64,000 nucleotides of DNA from Diphasiastrum complanatum (taxonomy: Eukaryota > Streptophyta > Lycopodiopsida > Lycopodiales > Lycopodiaceae): positions 61,548,957-61,612,956 of the forward strand of contig CM055096.1 of assembly GCA_029204225.1 (NCBI GenBank), written 5' to 3'. The first letter of the stretch is position 1; every line of letters starts with the position of its first letter. A program made the translations under genes and the position numbers. A model generated the notes under the pieces. That model was given only the letters and a program-made list of their open reading frames with translations. It was not told the DNA's origin and ran no database searches. Below are positions 33,447-45,600 of the stretch, one piece after another.

Positions 33447-35845
33447 GATTGGATCAAAAAACTATCAAATATAATCAATTTTTGCAAGATTTGGACAAAC
33501 ATGACTAAATCTCTCCCTCTTCTTGTTGGTTATTCAAGACTTGTAAAACAAATTTAAAGGGCTCGAACTCAGCCTCAATTAATTAGATTTCTCACCACAT
33601 AATCTGCCATAATTCCATAGACAATCACCTTGTCTATATCACTACTAAGTTCTAACCCATCCAACCGTTAAGAATATTGTTAAACTTTTTCCAATTACCC
33701 TTGAGAAGCAGACTTGTTTCAATCTCGTCCAAGATATAGAGCTTAGTGAGCATTTAATACTGTTTAGCAATGCTTAGAGATATCCATACCACCAGCACTT
33801 ACCCTTATCCCTCTAGCTAAGCGAACTAGGATCTAGACTGAAGAGACATGGGGATCTTATATTGCCAGCCTTAGATCTGCCCTCGCTAGTTCTATCACTT
33901 TTATATTTGAAGTATTTTACAAATTTTATGCATATCTCCTCCAGCCTTGATCATATATGCAAATAAATTCCTCCATCTTTGATTGTACCTTTTGATGGTA
34001 CGGGAAATATTCTACTGCTATGAAGGTTCTTGGTAGGCCCTTATGCATACTTCTTCACTGATACTTGTGATACGTATCATTTCTGTCACCAGCATATCTA
34101 GCTCCATTAACTATCCATTCCTCAATTGCTTGGTGAGATTCCTGGTTCAACTTCTTGTACCGGAAGGCTTAATCAGATTGGTTATCAATTATTTTCAAAT
34201 GGTATTGCTGCTAAGTTGTGTAACGTCCGTTCCTAATTTCAAGCTCAAAAAGCTATCCTGTTCAAAATCGGATATGATGATATCCATCACTAGATATGTA
34301 TTATACACGTATGCTCATCACTCTGCCCTCATCCAGACATGCGTATATGAGAGTATACCATACGATTGATCATGACATATATTCCTCCTTTCATAGCCCC
34401 ATAGCTATTAGGGGATGATATTACTACCATTCTCCAGTATTATCTAGACTTGCCTCAGTTTTCTCAAATCTAGAGTAAGTTTTTTCCTGAAGTTCCATTT
34501 CTTTAGGAAATTCAAAACTCTCACACTCCAAGTTAGTTACCTTAGTGAATGCCAGTATGGCACTGATCCATTGATAGATGTAAAGCCGATGTCTCACACT
34601 CTTAGTAGGAATCCAAACTGTTGGTAACACCTGTAGCTTAATCATTGGTTCTTTCAATTATACTTCCAAAAGCCATACATGAGGTAGTCCTCTTAGTGTC
34701 CATAAATAATCGTAAATCACAATTGAAGTATGGCTAGGTTCATAGCACTACAGACACCCAGATGTCCCACTGAAAGCTCCCTTATAGTACACACACCTGC
34801 ACATACTTCCATACTTCTAACTACGTAGAGAAATGGTGCACCCCAAGTGTCTTATTGGTCCTATGTGTCACGTTCTCATGTATTTGTGTATCTGTCTCAC
34901 CCTTCATCTTCCTCTTTCTGGTTCAACATATGGGGCTGCAAATGGGATGACTGCTTGGCAGTAGCACTATCTGATGTTCTATTTTCATTTGTAGAAGCAG
35001 ACCATGGGGTAGCTTCTTAGAAATTACAAGAAACAATAAGACTGAACTATACTTAGAATATCGTATAACAGTCAAACTCAAACGCAATGAAAAAATTTCA
35101 TACTCACACCTTTCAAGAGTTTTTTTGTGTTCCAAATGAGAAATAGTTATCCTTCTCTTTTGGAATAGAGACTTCCATTTCTTTATTTTCAGAATCAGCC
35201 TGGTTCTTACGTACGTCACCCAACATTACATCTGTTAGGCTCTAGGCTCAATTCTTACTTGAAATAAAGCTTGAGCGCAATTCGGTTCCAAACTTTTGTG
35301 TCCGTCACAGTCCAACCCATGGTGCAGGTAATTGATTATCTCTATCCATAATATTCAACTTGTAAGGGTTCTAGCATAATGTCCGTTCTCAATCTCATAT
35401 CGTGTTATGTAACCAGATTCAAATCTATTGTAAATTCTTCTCTACAGACTAGTTAAGCTATGGGCTGCTTCTTCTGTAATGTCGGGCCACTTTTCCTGAC
35501 CCATGGGTACCAATAGATCGAGTAGTGTGAGGAATGCCAACTTTCTAAACTCTCATGTGTCTCAAGAGAGAACGCAGTGTCTTCCTGTTGGTTCCATACA
35601 TTTTGCTGAATCCCACCTCTGAACTATATCTTCCTGTAGTCATTTGGAGGATTTATCTTACTGTAGTCATCGTCATTGGACTGCAGTCATCTTTGTTGCT
35701 ACTCCCCTTTAATGTATTAAGCATGCAAGGTATCAGTTTTTTGTGACCATTGCAACTCATGTATTGGGTCATGTTTGTATTGTCTTGCATCTGCTTAATA
35801 TGTCCTGTTATTGTTACTCTTTAAATTATTACTTGTTTGTTGCAG
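33447..35845. other. No exon recognised; probable TSA intron or flank
   Basis: AT-rich sequence with short ORFs only. I looked for upstream tryptophan synthase alpha blocks (PYITAGDP, ELGVPYSDPLADGP, TYYNP) and did not find them. Exon 35846 begins in phase 1, so an upstream exon must exist outside this stretch or be too diverged to see. Confidence 0.5.
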
Positions 35846-35922
35846 GCATTTTGGTGCCTGACATTCCGCTTGAGGAAACTCATCACCTTAGACAATTTAC
35901 CTCGGCGAATGGAATTGAGCTT
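35846..35922 (+). CDS. TSA1: TSA exon (a), phase-1 start
   Basis: 77 nt after TTGTTGCAG; encodes (G)ILVPDIPLEETHHLRQF and NGIEL, ending at GTAAGC. The first two bases complete a Gly codon begun in an upstream exon. Confidence 0.9.
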
Positions 35923-38900
35923 GTAAGCAAGAAGAATAAACTTTTTAGATATACATTATATACTGTCTTTGCAGTTATATTTCCTTGGGTTCTGCTAACA
36001 TTCAGCTCAATGATAATCTGAATGAGATTGCCAAGAGGTTATCTACACGATTTGAGACTTTTCACCTTAATGAGTTCAAATCGAGTGATAGCAAATTGCC
36101 TATGTAGTGGTGGTGGTCAAAAGAAGGGGCTACTTGTAAACAATTGATATGAATGTGACATCTAAATAATACTTTGTGTTGTCTTTTTCAGAGTTTCTAG
36201 GAAAAAGAATTTGAAGTGTGGACAAAGATTACTCCCTCTTTGAAAGAGATATCTGAAGCAATCAAAGCAATCATTATTTGACTCGATTCTTCAATAGGAA
36301 CAAAAATGAGAATTTATTGTGTGAAAACAATTACACAAATTTTTATATGTGATCCAAAAGCTTCATCATCACAGCAATCACATAACCTGAGGTTTGCTGA
36401 GAAGTATGGTTGAGACACTGAAGCAATTCCTGTGAAAAATAACCAGCATTAAATGCAAGATGATTACAACATTTTACATGTGATGGTCAAGCAGAAAAAT
36501 GATTGCATATTTGAAATAAGTAGCAACTGTGTAACACGGTCAGAATGTAGATGTTAATTTCAGTAGTCCTAGCCTATCTATTCTCAGGAGACATCTTCAG
36601 TTTGTTTCACGTATCTGCTCACTTTATGAAGCTTTGATAACAATGATAAGATGCATTCATAAATCAGGTCCGTTGGCAAGTTACCTGTCTTTCTAAATTA
36701 TATCACGTAGATTTCATGTGACTTATAGTGGAGAGTTTTGGTAATGTGAATGTCTCCAGTTCATTTTGTACTTCATTGTTTTTACTGTCAAAATTCATCT
36801 TGTAGGTGCTTCTGACCACACCGACCACACCATCTGCTCGAATGGAAGCTATTGCTAAAGCTTCACAGGGTTTTATTTATCTGGTATGTGCTCTACGTTC
36901 TATGTCTGGTATCACTTCATAAATAGGAAAACTAATTGTATGGCAATCATGAAATATCTGGTTAATCTACAGCCTTACCGAAAGAATCAGGTATCTGCGC
37001 TAAAAATGACAGTTCTTATTCTGTTAGAGGAATGGAACTCAATGTTTCCATACAACAAAGCTGTAAGCTGTGTAGGATTGAAGGAATAGGAGAACTAATA
37101 TACCAATTTAGGGAAGAATATGAAATTTTGAAATACTTAATGGCATTGTCAACAGGTTTATAAATTTCACCCTCAAAGACCTTTTCTTTCTTTTGTCCTG
37201 GAAAAATATTTCTTGTGTTCCAACTCCTAAAATTTGTATATTACCTTCCTCTGTTCCAATGAAAACCCTTAGTAGAACATGTTTTTGGACAACCACATGC
37301 ATGAAAATTGTTCACTTTCACTCTTCTCTGCAGTTTACCAGATTTGGTGGTAGCATGCAGTAAAGGATTTGCTTCATAGGCACTTGCTACCTTAGTCTTG
37401 TCATTTTATTCAGCTTAAATTGAGCTCTAATATTTTTCAAGCTGTTAGACACCACTTTCTGTCCCTGTGCAGGTAAGTTTAACAGGAGTAACAGGTGCTC
37501 GCCCTATGGTGGATAGCAAAGTAAAAGACCTCTTGAGAGATCTTAAGAAGGTATTTATACTTGAGATATTTACGCATTGAATGTCCTTATTTTTACTAGA
37601 TAAAATTGGATGAGCCATTGCTGACTTTTGAGGTGTAGATCATAATGCAGTGTAGGATCAATACAACAATAATGCATTAACCAGGTTATTAAAGTATAGC
37701 ATTTGTTATTCATCAAGTGGCTACTTTCCTTGCATGCAGAACAAGAAATTGAGAAAGAAAGAAAGAACGATAGAATGTTTACTATGTCTTTGCAGTTATC
37801 CAAAATGGTACATAAGACACAAAGAGTACATCAAAGTAATTTCCTATTGCTGGAGTGCAATGCGTCTTTTTAGCAAAAAGCACTAGACTAATGATCCTCG
37901 ATCCTCGATCCTCAATCTAGAGCCTATCAAGTGATAATCCTACTTGGCAGAACAAAAGTCTAGTGTACTATGTATGTGTAATGAAGAATTGTAATATCAT
38001 GCAGCGAATCGCAATTCGTGATTTGTTTTTTAAAAGAATAAATAAAAGTCTGCAAATAAGGGCAGCCCCCTTCTACGCGCTAAGAGAGAGAGATATTTTA
38101 TTAATGTCCTTGAATACCCTAAGGTACATAGGACTCAGAAAAGGTACATGTCAAGTGTGCACATAGACTAGGAGCTTAAAGCTCAATCATGTATAAAACA
38201 ATAACTGCAAATACAATGCATAAAGATGGTTGGTCCAGTCAGGGTCCAACAGCCTGGAATCGTATATCATGATGCCTATCAGCCTGGAAGAAATGGTGAA
38301 TGTTATGCTGTGAAGGTGTCACTGGATGTGCCATGAACCTCTGCCGCCGGGTAGGCTGTCGGTGTCGTCTCTGCTGCCGTGTCGCTTTGGGCTGTGGCCT
38401 AAAAGCTAACTGTCTCTCTGGCCGTCGAGATGGTCTCTGCTGCCGATGTATGAAGGAATCTGGAATCTCGACCTCTCCATCTGAATCGTAGCTTATGGGT
38501 ACCTTGGATCTCTGTCTTCGATGGGATATGCACTCATTGATGCTCAACTGTATCAGAGAAAGTGTATCAATATCGAGTCTCCTCCTCAAGTCTGACATCT
38601 CCCGGATCATCAATGCGACACATCTGGGGTCCTCATAAGATATCAAGGCAGAAAGTGTAGCTGGGTGCTCTCTGAACAAGCAGTAGTACCTCCCCCGAAT
38701 CTCGTAGTAGGCTGGACATCTGAAGAGGAAATGCGATTCGTCCTCAATCTCATGCATAGAACACATGCTACAAAGCCGGTCCTCTCGTGGGGTGCCACTG
38801 GATATGCCGGTCTCAATGGCCAGCTGATGTGAGGAAACCTGAAACTGACCCATCTCTATCCACAATCTGTGTGATATACTCCTCAACAAGTAACCAGATA

Positions 38901-39592
38901 CTATGGGGCAACCAGCTGGATCAAGAGATAGAAAGTGTGTACGGTAAAACTCACTCTTGGTCCCCAATGGACCCTGCCAAGTGATATGAAGATATGATCT
39001 ATAGAGGAGGCCTTTGATGTACTGGTGGGTGCCCGCAGGTAGGTCAGTGATCTGGATACCCAATGTGGAGAGGAGACAACAAGCCTGGGAATACCATGAG
39101 AAAAGGTGTCCCTCTAAGTGTAGGCGCCGGGATGAGGATAGAGCCGCAACAACATAGTGTGTACCCCCGTTCTGAAGATCATCCAACCTCTGTATAAAAG
39201 TCACAATATGAAATAAGGCCTCAATCTGAATGGGGGGGGACCGCGAACTTTGCCAATATAATTTGGTGTGGTACTGAGGGCTTAGCCCGTATTATCCTAG
39301 AGAGCAAACGAATCTGGAGTTGAGAGATATATGACCAATCAGTAGCTGTCAGACCAATGCTCCATGTCTCGAAGGCATACATAGCTGAGGGCACAACCAT
39401 AGTGTCAAAGAGCCGGCACTTGTTGGTCGCATCTCTGATGTGTGAACTGAAGCATAGTCTCTCCAAATCTACCAGTGAGGCATAGCCCTTCCGTACCCGA
39501 GAAATAGCTGCATGTCTCATGTTGAACGTGGGCCCCGAAAAAAGTACCCCTAGGTATGTATATGAATCAACAACCTCCAGTGGATGACCATC

Positions 39593-39671
<79 letters not shown>

Positions 39672-42600
39672 TTTATTAATGTCTTTTAATCCCAAAAGGC
39701 ATATAAGACCAAGTAAATACATCTCAAGTGTGATAAATGCTGAAAGGAGCATATAAGTGTCTCCATAAACAAACAACAACTACTAGATAAATAATAAGCC
39801 TATCAAGACTAGACAATCTCTGCTCTGCTCACAAGACATGAAAGTATGAATAATGGTACAATGTGGTGTCGAGTAGCCTGGTATTAAGGCACTTTCATGA
39901 TGCTTGCTAGTTTTTTTTTGTTTCGTTTTATTTTGCGTTGGGAAGAAAATTCCAATATTTGTTTCAGATAATGTGCAGAGAACTATGATAATTTGCAGGT
40001 TAATAGAAGAATTTAGATCCTGTTTGCCACTTAAAGTGCTCTTGTACTGGTAAATGTAAGAAATTATAAGTAGCGCATGGGAATGAAGTTTGAACTAATG
40101 CGGGGTAGTCACTGGCAACATCATCCTCATATTCAATTTCAGAAGTCAAAGTTTAGTAGCTGAAAGTTTGAAACTTTGCCTAAATGCTGAAGTTTTAAGC
40201 TGGGCTACAGTAAATTTGATATGCTTAATTTAGCCAACTTCCATATTGCAGGTGACAGAAAATCCTATTGCTGTTGGTTTTGGGATATCAAAGCCCGAAC
40301 ATGCAGCTCAGGTAGGTTTCATCTGAACAGTTATCCTCAAGTGCGTTCTTCTTTCATTTTGTGCAAATTGAGCAGAAATAGCAAGAAAGATTTGATTTGG
40401 TAAATCAACAACTTATCAGTAAATTGAAACGACTGCCCCAATTCAGAACCTGTTTCTGACGTTGATGTTGAGTTATCATGCAAATTTTCAAGCAAAACAG
40501 TAAATGTCAAAGATTTTGTTTCTGCCTGTCATTGGTACTTAGTTTTTGTCATTACATTGTATTTTAAGCAACATAAGCAAAAATTTCAAAACATACTGCA
40601 ACACTCTCAAAATTCTCCTTAAATATGCAAGCATGATAACTTATGCTTCTAGTTTGTAGTTTATCATCTTCCTTATAAGTATCTTCTTCATAGAATGGTG
40701 AGCTAAGAGTTTGATTTTTTTAAAGAGAAATCACCATGTAAGGAATAGAGAACAAAGATGAGACTGACGAGCATTTTTCCCTACAGTGACCTTTCTATTA
40801 TGAGACTAGAGGGAGATGCCATTATTTATTCAGAGAGCAGATAAGGAATAGGAACAAGGATGAGACTGCGGAATGTTATAAAACTGAGAATAGAGGTAGC
40901 TAGGATCTTAAATCAAGTTTTACCAACCTAGGAATCCTTGATGGTCTACATGCAAGCAAATATAGCGACATGCAAGCAATCTGAAAAATTCTAGAGGCAT
41001 GCATGCAACCTGCATGGACTAATACTTGCACATGCAAAAGTAAATCGCTAACAAATTGTAAATTTGTTGACATGCATTGAATTGATCAATCTTTTGAAGT
41101 GATTGGACCTGCTGGCTATGGTGGACAGCGAGCAAGATGAAGAGGGTGTGAGCAGTAAAATTACTTAATACTCACTCAAAAACCTTGCTACATAAATCTG
41201 CATGTTCAATGATCTCTTTTTCTTCTTCTTCATCAAGAAGAGGTTCATGCATAGTTGGAACAATAGGCTGCTCTTCTGGAGTAGTATGAATAACTTTGAA
41301 AATATCATATCCTTGTACATCTGCTACTTGCTTTTTCTGGAAGATAGGATCATCTATAAACTTTGATTCATCAAAGCATGCATCTCTAGAAAAATGAAAT
41401 TTCTTTGTAGTTGGAATGTAAATTTTATAATAATTTGAGATAGCATCATATCCAACTAGAATTCCTGGTATAGAAGTATTGTCTAGCTTATTGCGTTTAA
41501 CTTTTGGAACAAATAAAGATGCTAGACATCCAAAAATTCTAACATGCGTTAACTTGGGCTTTTCCCCAGTCCAACATTCATAAGGAGTTTTATCCTTATC
41601 TAGAGATTGTAAAGAGCGATTATGCAAGTAATTGGCAATATTAACTGCTTCCGCCCAAAATTTAGCAGGTAACTTTGCATGAATCATCATGCAGCGTGCT
41701 GCCTCAAAAAGAGTTCGATTCCGTCGTTCTGCAACACCATTGTGCTGAGGGGTGTACAGAGCCGTAAACTGATGTAAAATGTTATTGGTACAAAACTCCT
41801 AAAATTCTACAGAAATATATTCACCACCATGATTTGAACGTAGTTGTCTAACTCTCTTTGAAGTCTTAGAGTGCACAAAATTGAGAAATTCTTTAAATTT
41901 TGAAAGAACGTCACTTCTATTAGAAATAAAATAAACCATTGCTAATTGACTAAAATCGTCAATGAATGTGACAAAATAACGTGCACTTCCAAGAGAATTA
42001 ACAGGCAAAGAACCACAAACATCTGAGTGAACTAATTCAAGAAGTTCCTTAGCTTTATGGCCCTCATTGAATGGAGAGCGAGTCATCTTGCCCAGCATGC
42101 AAGAATCACATGGATGATATGAAGTGGGAATGTTGATGTCAAGATCAACCCCTTCAAATAAATTTCTCTTTGTTGCATCTAAAATGCTGCGCATACTCAT
42201 GTGATAGAGCCTAGCATGCCATAATGCATGCATCTTGTCTACCACGATTGAACTCCGTCACATGGAATAAGAACCTTTGCATGATACATGTTCTCCCTCC
42301 TTAAACCTGTTGCAAGCTGCTTTCCACTTTTTATGTCCATTAGCCTGCAATCATTGTCAAGAAACAAAACTTTTATGCCAAAATATGTCATGCGGGCTAC
42401 TGACAATAAATTCTTTTGCATGGATGGTACATGCAATACATTTCGAAGAACTTTAGAACCTTCAATTGTGAGTAAACTCAAGGTACCTATTCTTGAAACA
42501 TCATGTTGACTACCATCTCCTAAAATGACATATCTTGAAGCGTAACTAGGAGAATAACTAGACAACATAGCTCTATTAGAGATGATATGAGCAGTAGCTC

Positions 42601-45600
42601 CAGAGTCTATCACAACTTCGGAAGTATTATCAGTAGAATCAAAACAATCTTCTACACAAACAAAAGCAGCAGCTTGAGTATTTTCATCTTTGCTTGAGTT
42701 AGAAGAAAGTTGTTCCTCTTGACAGACATTGGCTTTACTATTGTTAGGCCTAGAATAGCATTTGAAAGATGAATGACCAATTTCCACAATGTCTACAAGC
42801 TACTCTAGGATTAGCCAACATTTATCAAGAGTATGTTCGGGCTTTTCACAATAGTTGCAAAAAGATTTTTTTGACTTAGGCTCAGATGATTCCCCTTTGG
42901 AATCTTTGCTGTTTGGATCTTGCATGCTAGTAGCTTGAAACTAGTTCCCGCGTCCTTTTACCTTGCCCTTTCCTTTCTTCACATATAAAGCTTTAGCTCC
43001 TTTTTGAGAAGGTGAACCTCCTTGCCGCATGAAATACTCCTCTCGAAGACTTTGAATGGCCTCTTTAAAGGATTTACCTGTAAGAACAGGTCGCATGTAG
43101 ATGTAGGAGGGTGGTAGCGCTCGCAGCAGGTACGTGAGCTTTTCTTCCTTGGGAGTTACTCTTCCTGCACTTTGTAGACCACTAAACAAAGATTGCAATT
43201 TGGAAAGAAAAGTATCACAATCTGAAATTCCATCCCACTTTAAACTACTAAGTTTGCTCAAACAGATATAAGATTTGAGTTTGTGATTTAGATTCAAATC
43301 TTTGAGCTAGTTCGTCACACATCTCCTTTGCTGTAGCAAAATCAGCAACATTAAAAAAGATATCCTCCGAAACGGTTTGGGAAATAATTACTTTAGCTTT
43401 TGAATCTGCATGCAACCAGGCTTGAAAGGTTTTATGATCTTCTTCATAAGCTCCTGTATTTATTACATCAGGTACATGCAGTTTGGGAATGGTCCCATCA
43501 ACATAAGGCCACAACTTCTCAGCTTGTAGGATCAGTCGAGTCTTTGATCTCCATGCAGGATAGTTGGATCCATCTAGGATCGTTATCTTTGCTTGAAAAG
43601 TAGATGTAGAAGCCATAGCTCTGATACCACTCTTATAAAACTGAGAATAGAGATAGCTAGGATCTTAAATCAAGGTTTACCAACCTAGGAATCCTTGATG
43701 GTCTTCTAGAACTCAAAATAGCTCAAAACAAACTACATGCAATCAACATGCAAGCAAATATAGCGACATGCAAACAATCTAAAAAATTGTAGAGGCATGC
43801 ATGCAATGTGCATGGACTAGTACAATTGCTAGCAAATTGTAAATTTGTTGACATGCATTGAATTGATCAATCTTTTGAAGTGATTGGACCTGTTGGCTAT
43901 GGTGGACAGCGAGCAAGATGAAGAGGGTGTGAGCAGTAAAATTACTTAATACTCACTCAAAAACCTTGCTACATAAACTAGAATGATAGTGTATGCTAAA
44001 GGGAGCATTCTAGCATCATTAATCTATGATATTGCTCCTTCGATTAGGCCGATTGGATCTCGAATACTTGCTGTCCACAAATTTCCAGCAAGAAGAACAT
44101 TACATTAGTAAGAAAGAAACAAGATCCAGAAACACCAATCTAGCAAACAAATGGATAGCATAACACTAGCATTAAGGGGCAAGAGATTCTACCACACAAG
44201 AGAGCAAAACACAATTGCATATGTGAGAAAGACCTCTTCATCAAAAAGTGCGCCCACTAGGAGGAGGATCTCTTTTATAGATTAGAGCAAACAATTTTGT
44301 GATGTACATGGCTTCCAAGTGTCAGAGTAGGTGTCCCACATGCTAAGCGTGCACTTTCTCTCTTCATGCAATGATACTTGGCATGATTTGCCTTGGTCCG
44401 CAAGTTTCCTAACTAGGAAACCCTCTTCTACATGCAAAAATAACAAAGTTCCAACATAAAGTTGGTAGCATGTGAAATTGCCCTCAGGGACCCATGTAAA
44501 AACTTGTTGGGCCTACTCAAGGTTTAAAACCTTTACAATAAATTATTTTATAATGTTTTATAAACATGTAAAGCCTATTTAAACTTTGAGAGAATACAAT
44601 GTTGCGCGACACAAATTAATATTGCGTGGCGCCAATATACATGGTGAAATTGATCCAAACTTAAACCATAACGTGGAACATTTTTCCCTAGAATGACCTA
44701 TCTATTATGAGACTAGAGGGAAATGCCATTATCTACGAGAGCAGGTGGCTACCCTTGACACCTTGCTTTCTGATGAGGTTAGAGCTGGGTGGCCTTAAGA
44801 TACAAGAGATATTTTCAAGGATACTCTTCCAAGGTAATAAGGTCATAGATAAAGGTAAAGTTGGAGTATTTAGGTGTCTGGCACATGAAAAGAATAAGCA
44901 GAAGAGTTATGCAGAAAACTTAGCAGAGAAGATTGTAGACTGAACTTGTCAGACAAATTTAACATGAGAAGCTGTACAAACAGTATATTCAAGAGAGAGA
45001 CAGACGAAATAATGATGAAGGATGCTACAGATAGAGCAGCGTTGGTTGGATAAGAGTGGAAAAGGATTTGTGACTAGAAGAGTCAAACTAAAACATGTGG
45101 TTGGGTATTGTAAGTGCATAGACTGTCAGAACAGTCATGAAATGAGGTAAGTCTGCAACACTTCTTTTGAGTGGCTCACTTGTTTTGGCTTGAGAAGTAG
45201 GCAAATAGGCCACAAGATTTTTTATGCAAAGGTTGAAAAGACATTAAACAGTTTCCCAAGCTCGAAAATGGAAGGCTAACACCGCAAATTCGCCAGAAAA
45301 TAGCAGAAACCCAATCTGTAGGTGTGAAACTGAACTGACTGAAATTTGACTTTTGTATAGAGTGTCTCTAGAAGGACAAATTTTTTTTGTTTGAGACATT
45401 AAGAACCAAACCACCAATAGTAAAAATGATTGAACTGAGCAAAATCTACATTATCTGTCCTAAGAGCAACTGATCGTGTAATTTCGCTTCAACACAGCAT
45501 GCATATTGAGGTGTGTTTCAAGTACTAGATGAGCTGTAAAATATATGTGGCAGTTTGAATTGCAAACCACCAACAATCTTTGAAGTGCAAGAAAATCTTT

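Larger units (their letters stand above)
40874..44673 (-). mobile_element. Internally deleted copia element in a TSA intron
   Basis: The 5' LTR (43631-44673) and a truncated 3' LTR (40874-41196) share TGTTATAAAACTGAG and a long common block ending ACATAAA. Flanking CGGAA/TGGAA (40869-40873, 44674-44678) is a one-mismatch target duplication. PBS, gag, protease and integrase are present on the minus strand; RT, RNase H and the inner part of the 3' LTR are absent, removed by a deletion whose junction is at 41196. gag and PBS closely match the nested element at 23726-28116, so this is a decayed relative of its likely helper. Confidence 0.85.

Noticed and set aside
33447-35845. Search for the N-terminal exons of tryptophan synthase alpha
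   Set aside because: None of the conserved blocks could be seen on the plus strand here or in other unassigned gaps; I do not claim they are absent from the genome.
44707-44943. Plus-strand ORF of 78 codons in the last TSA intron
   Set aside because: It overlaps a duplicated intron block and has no recognisable domain; probably chance.
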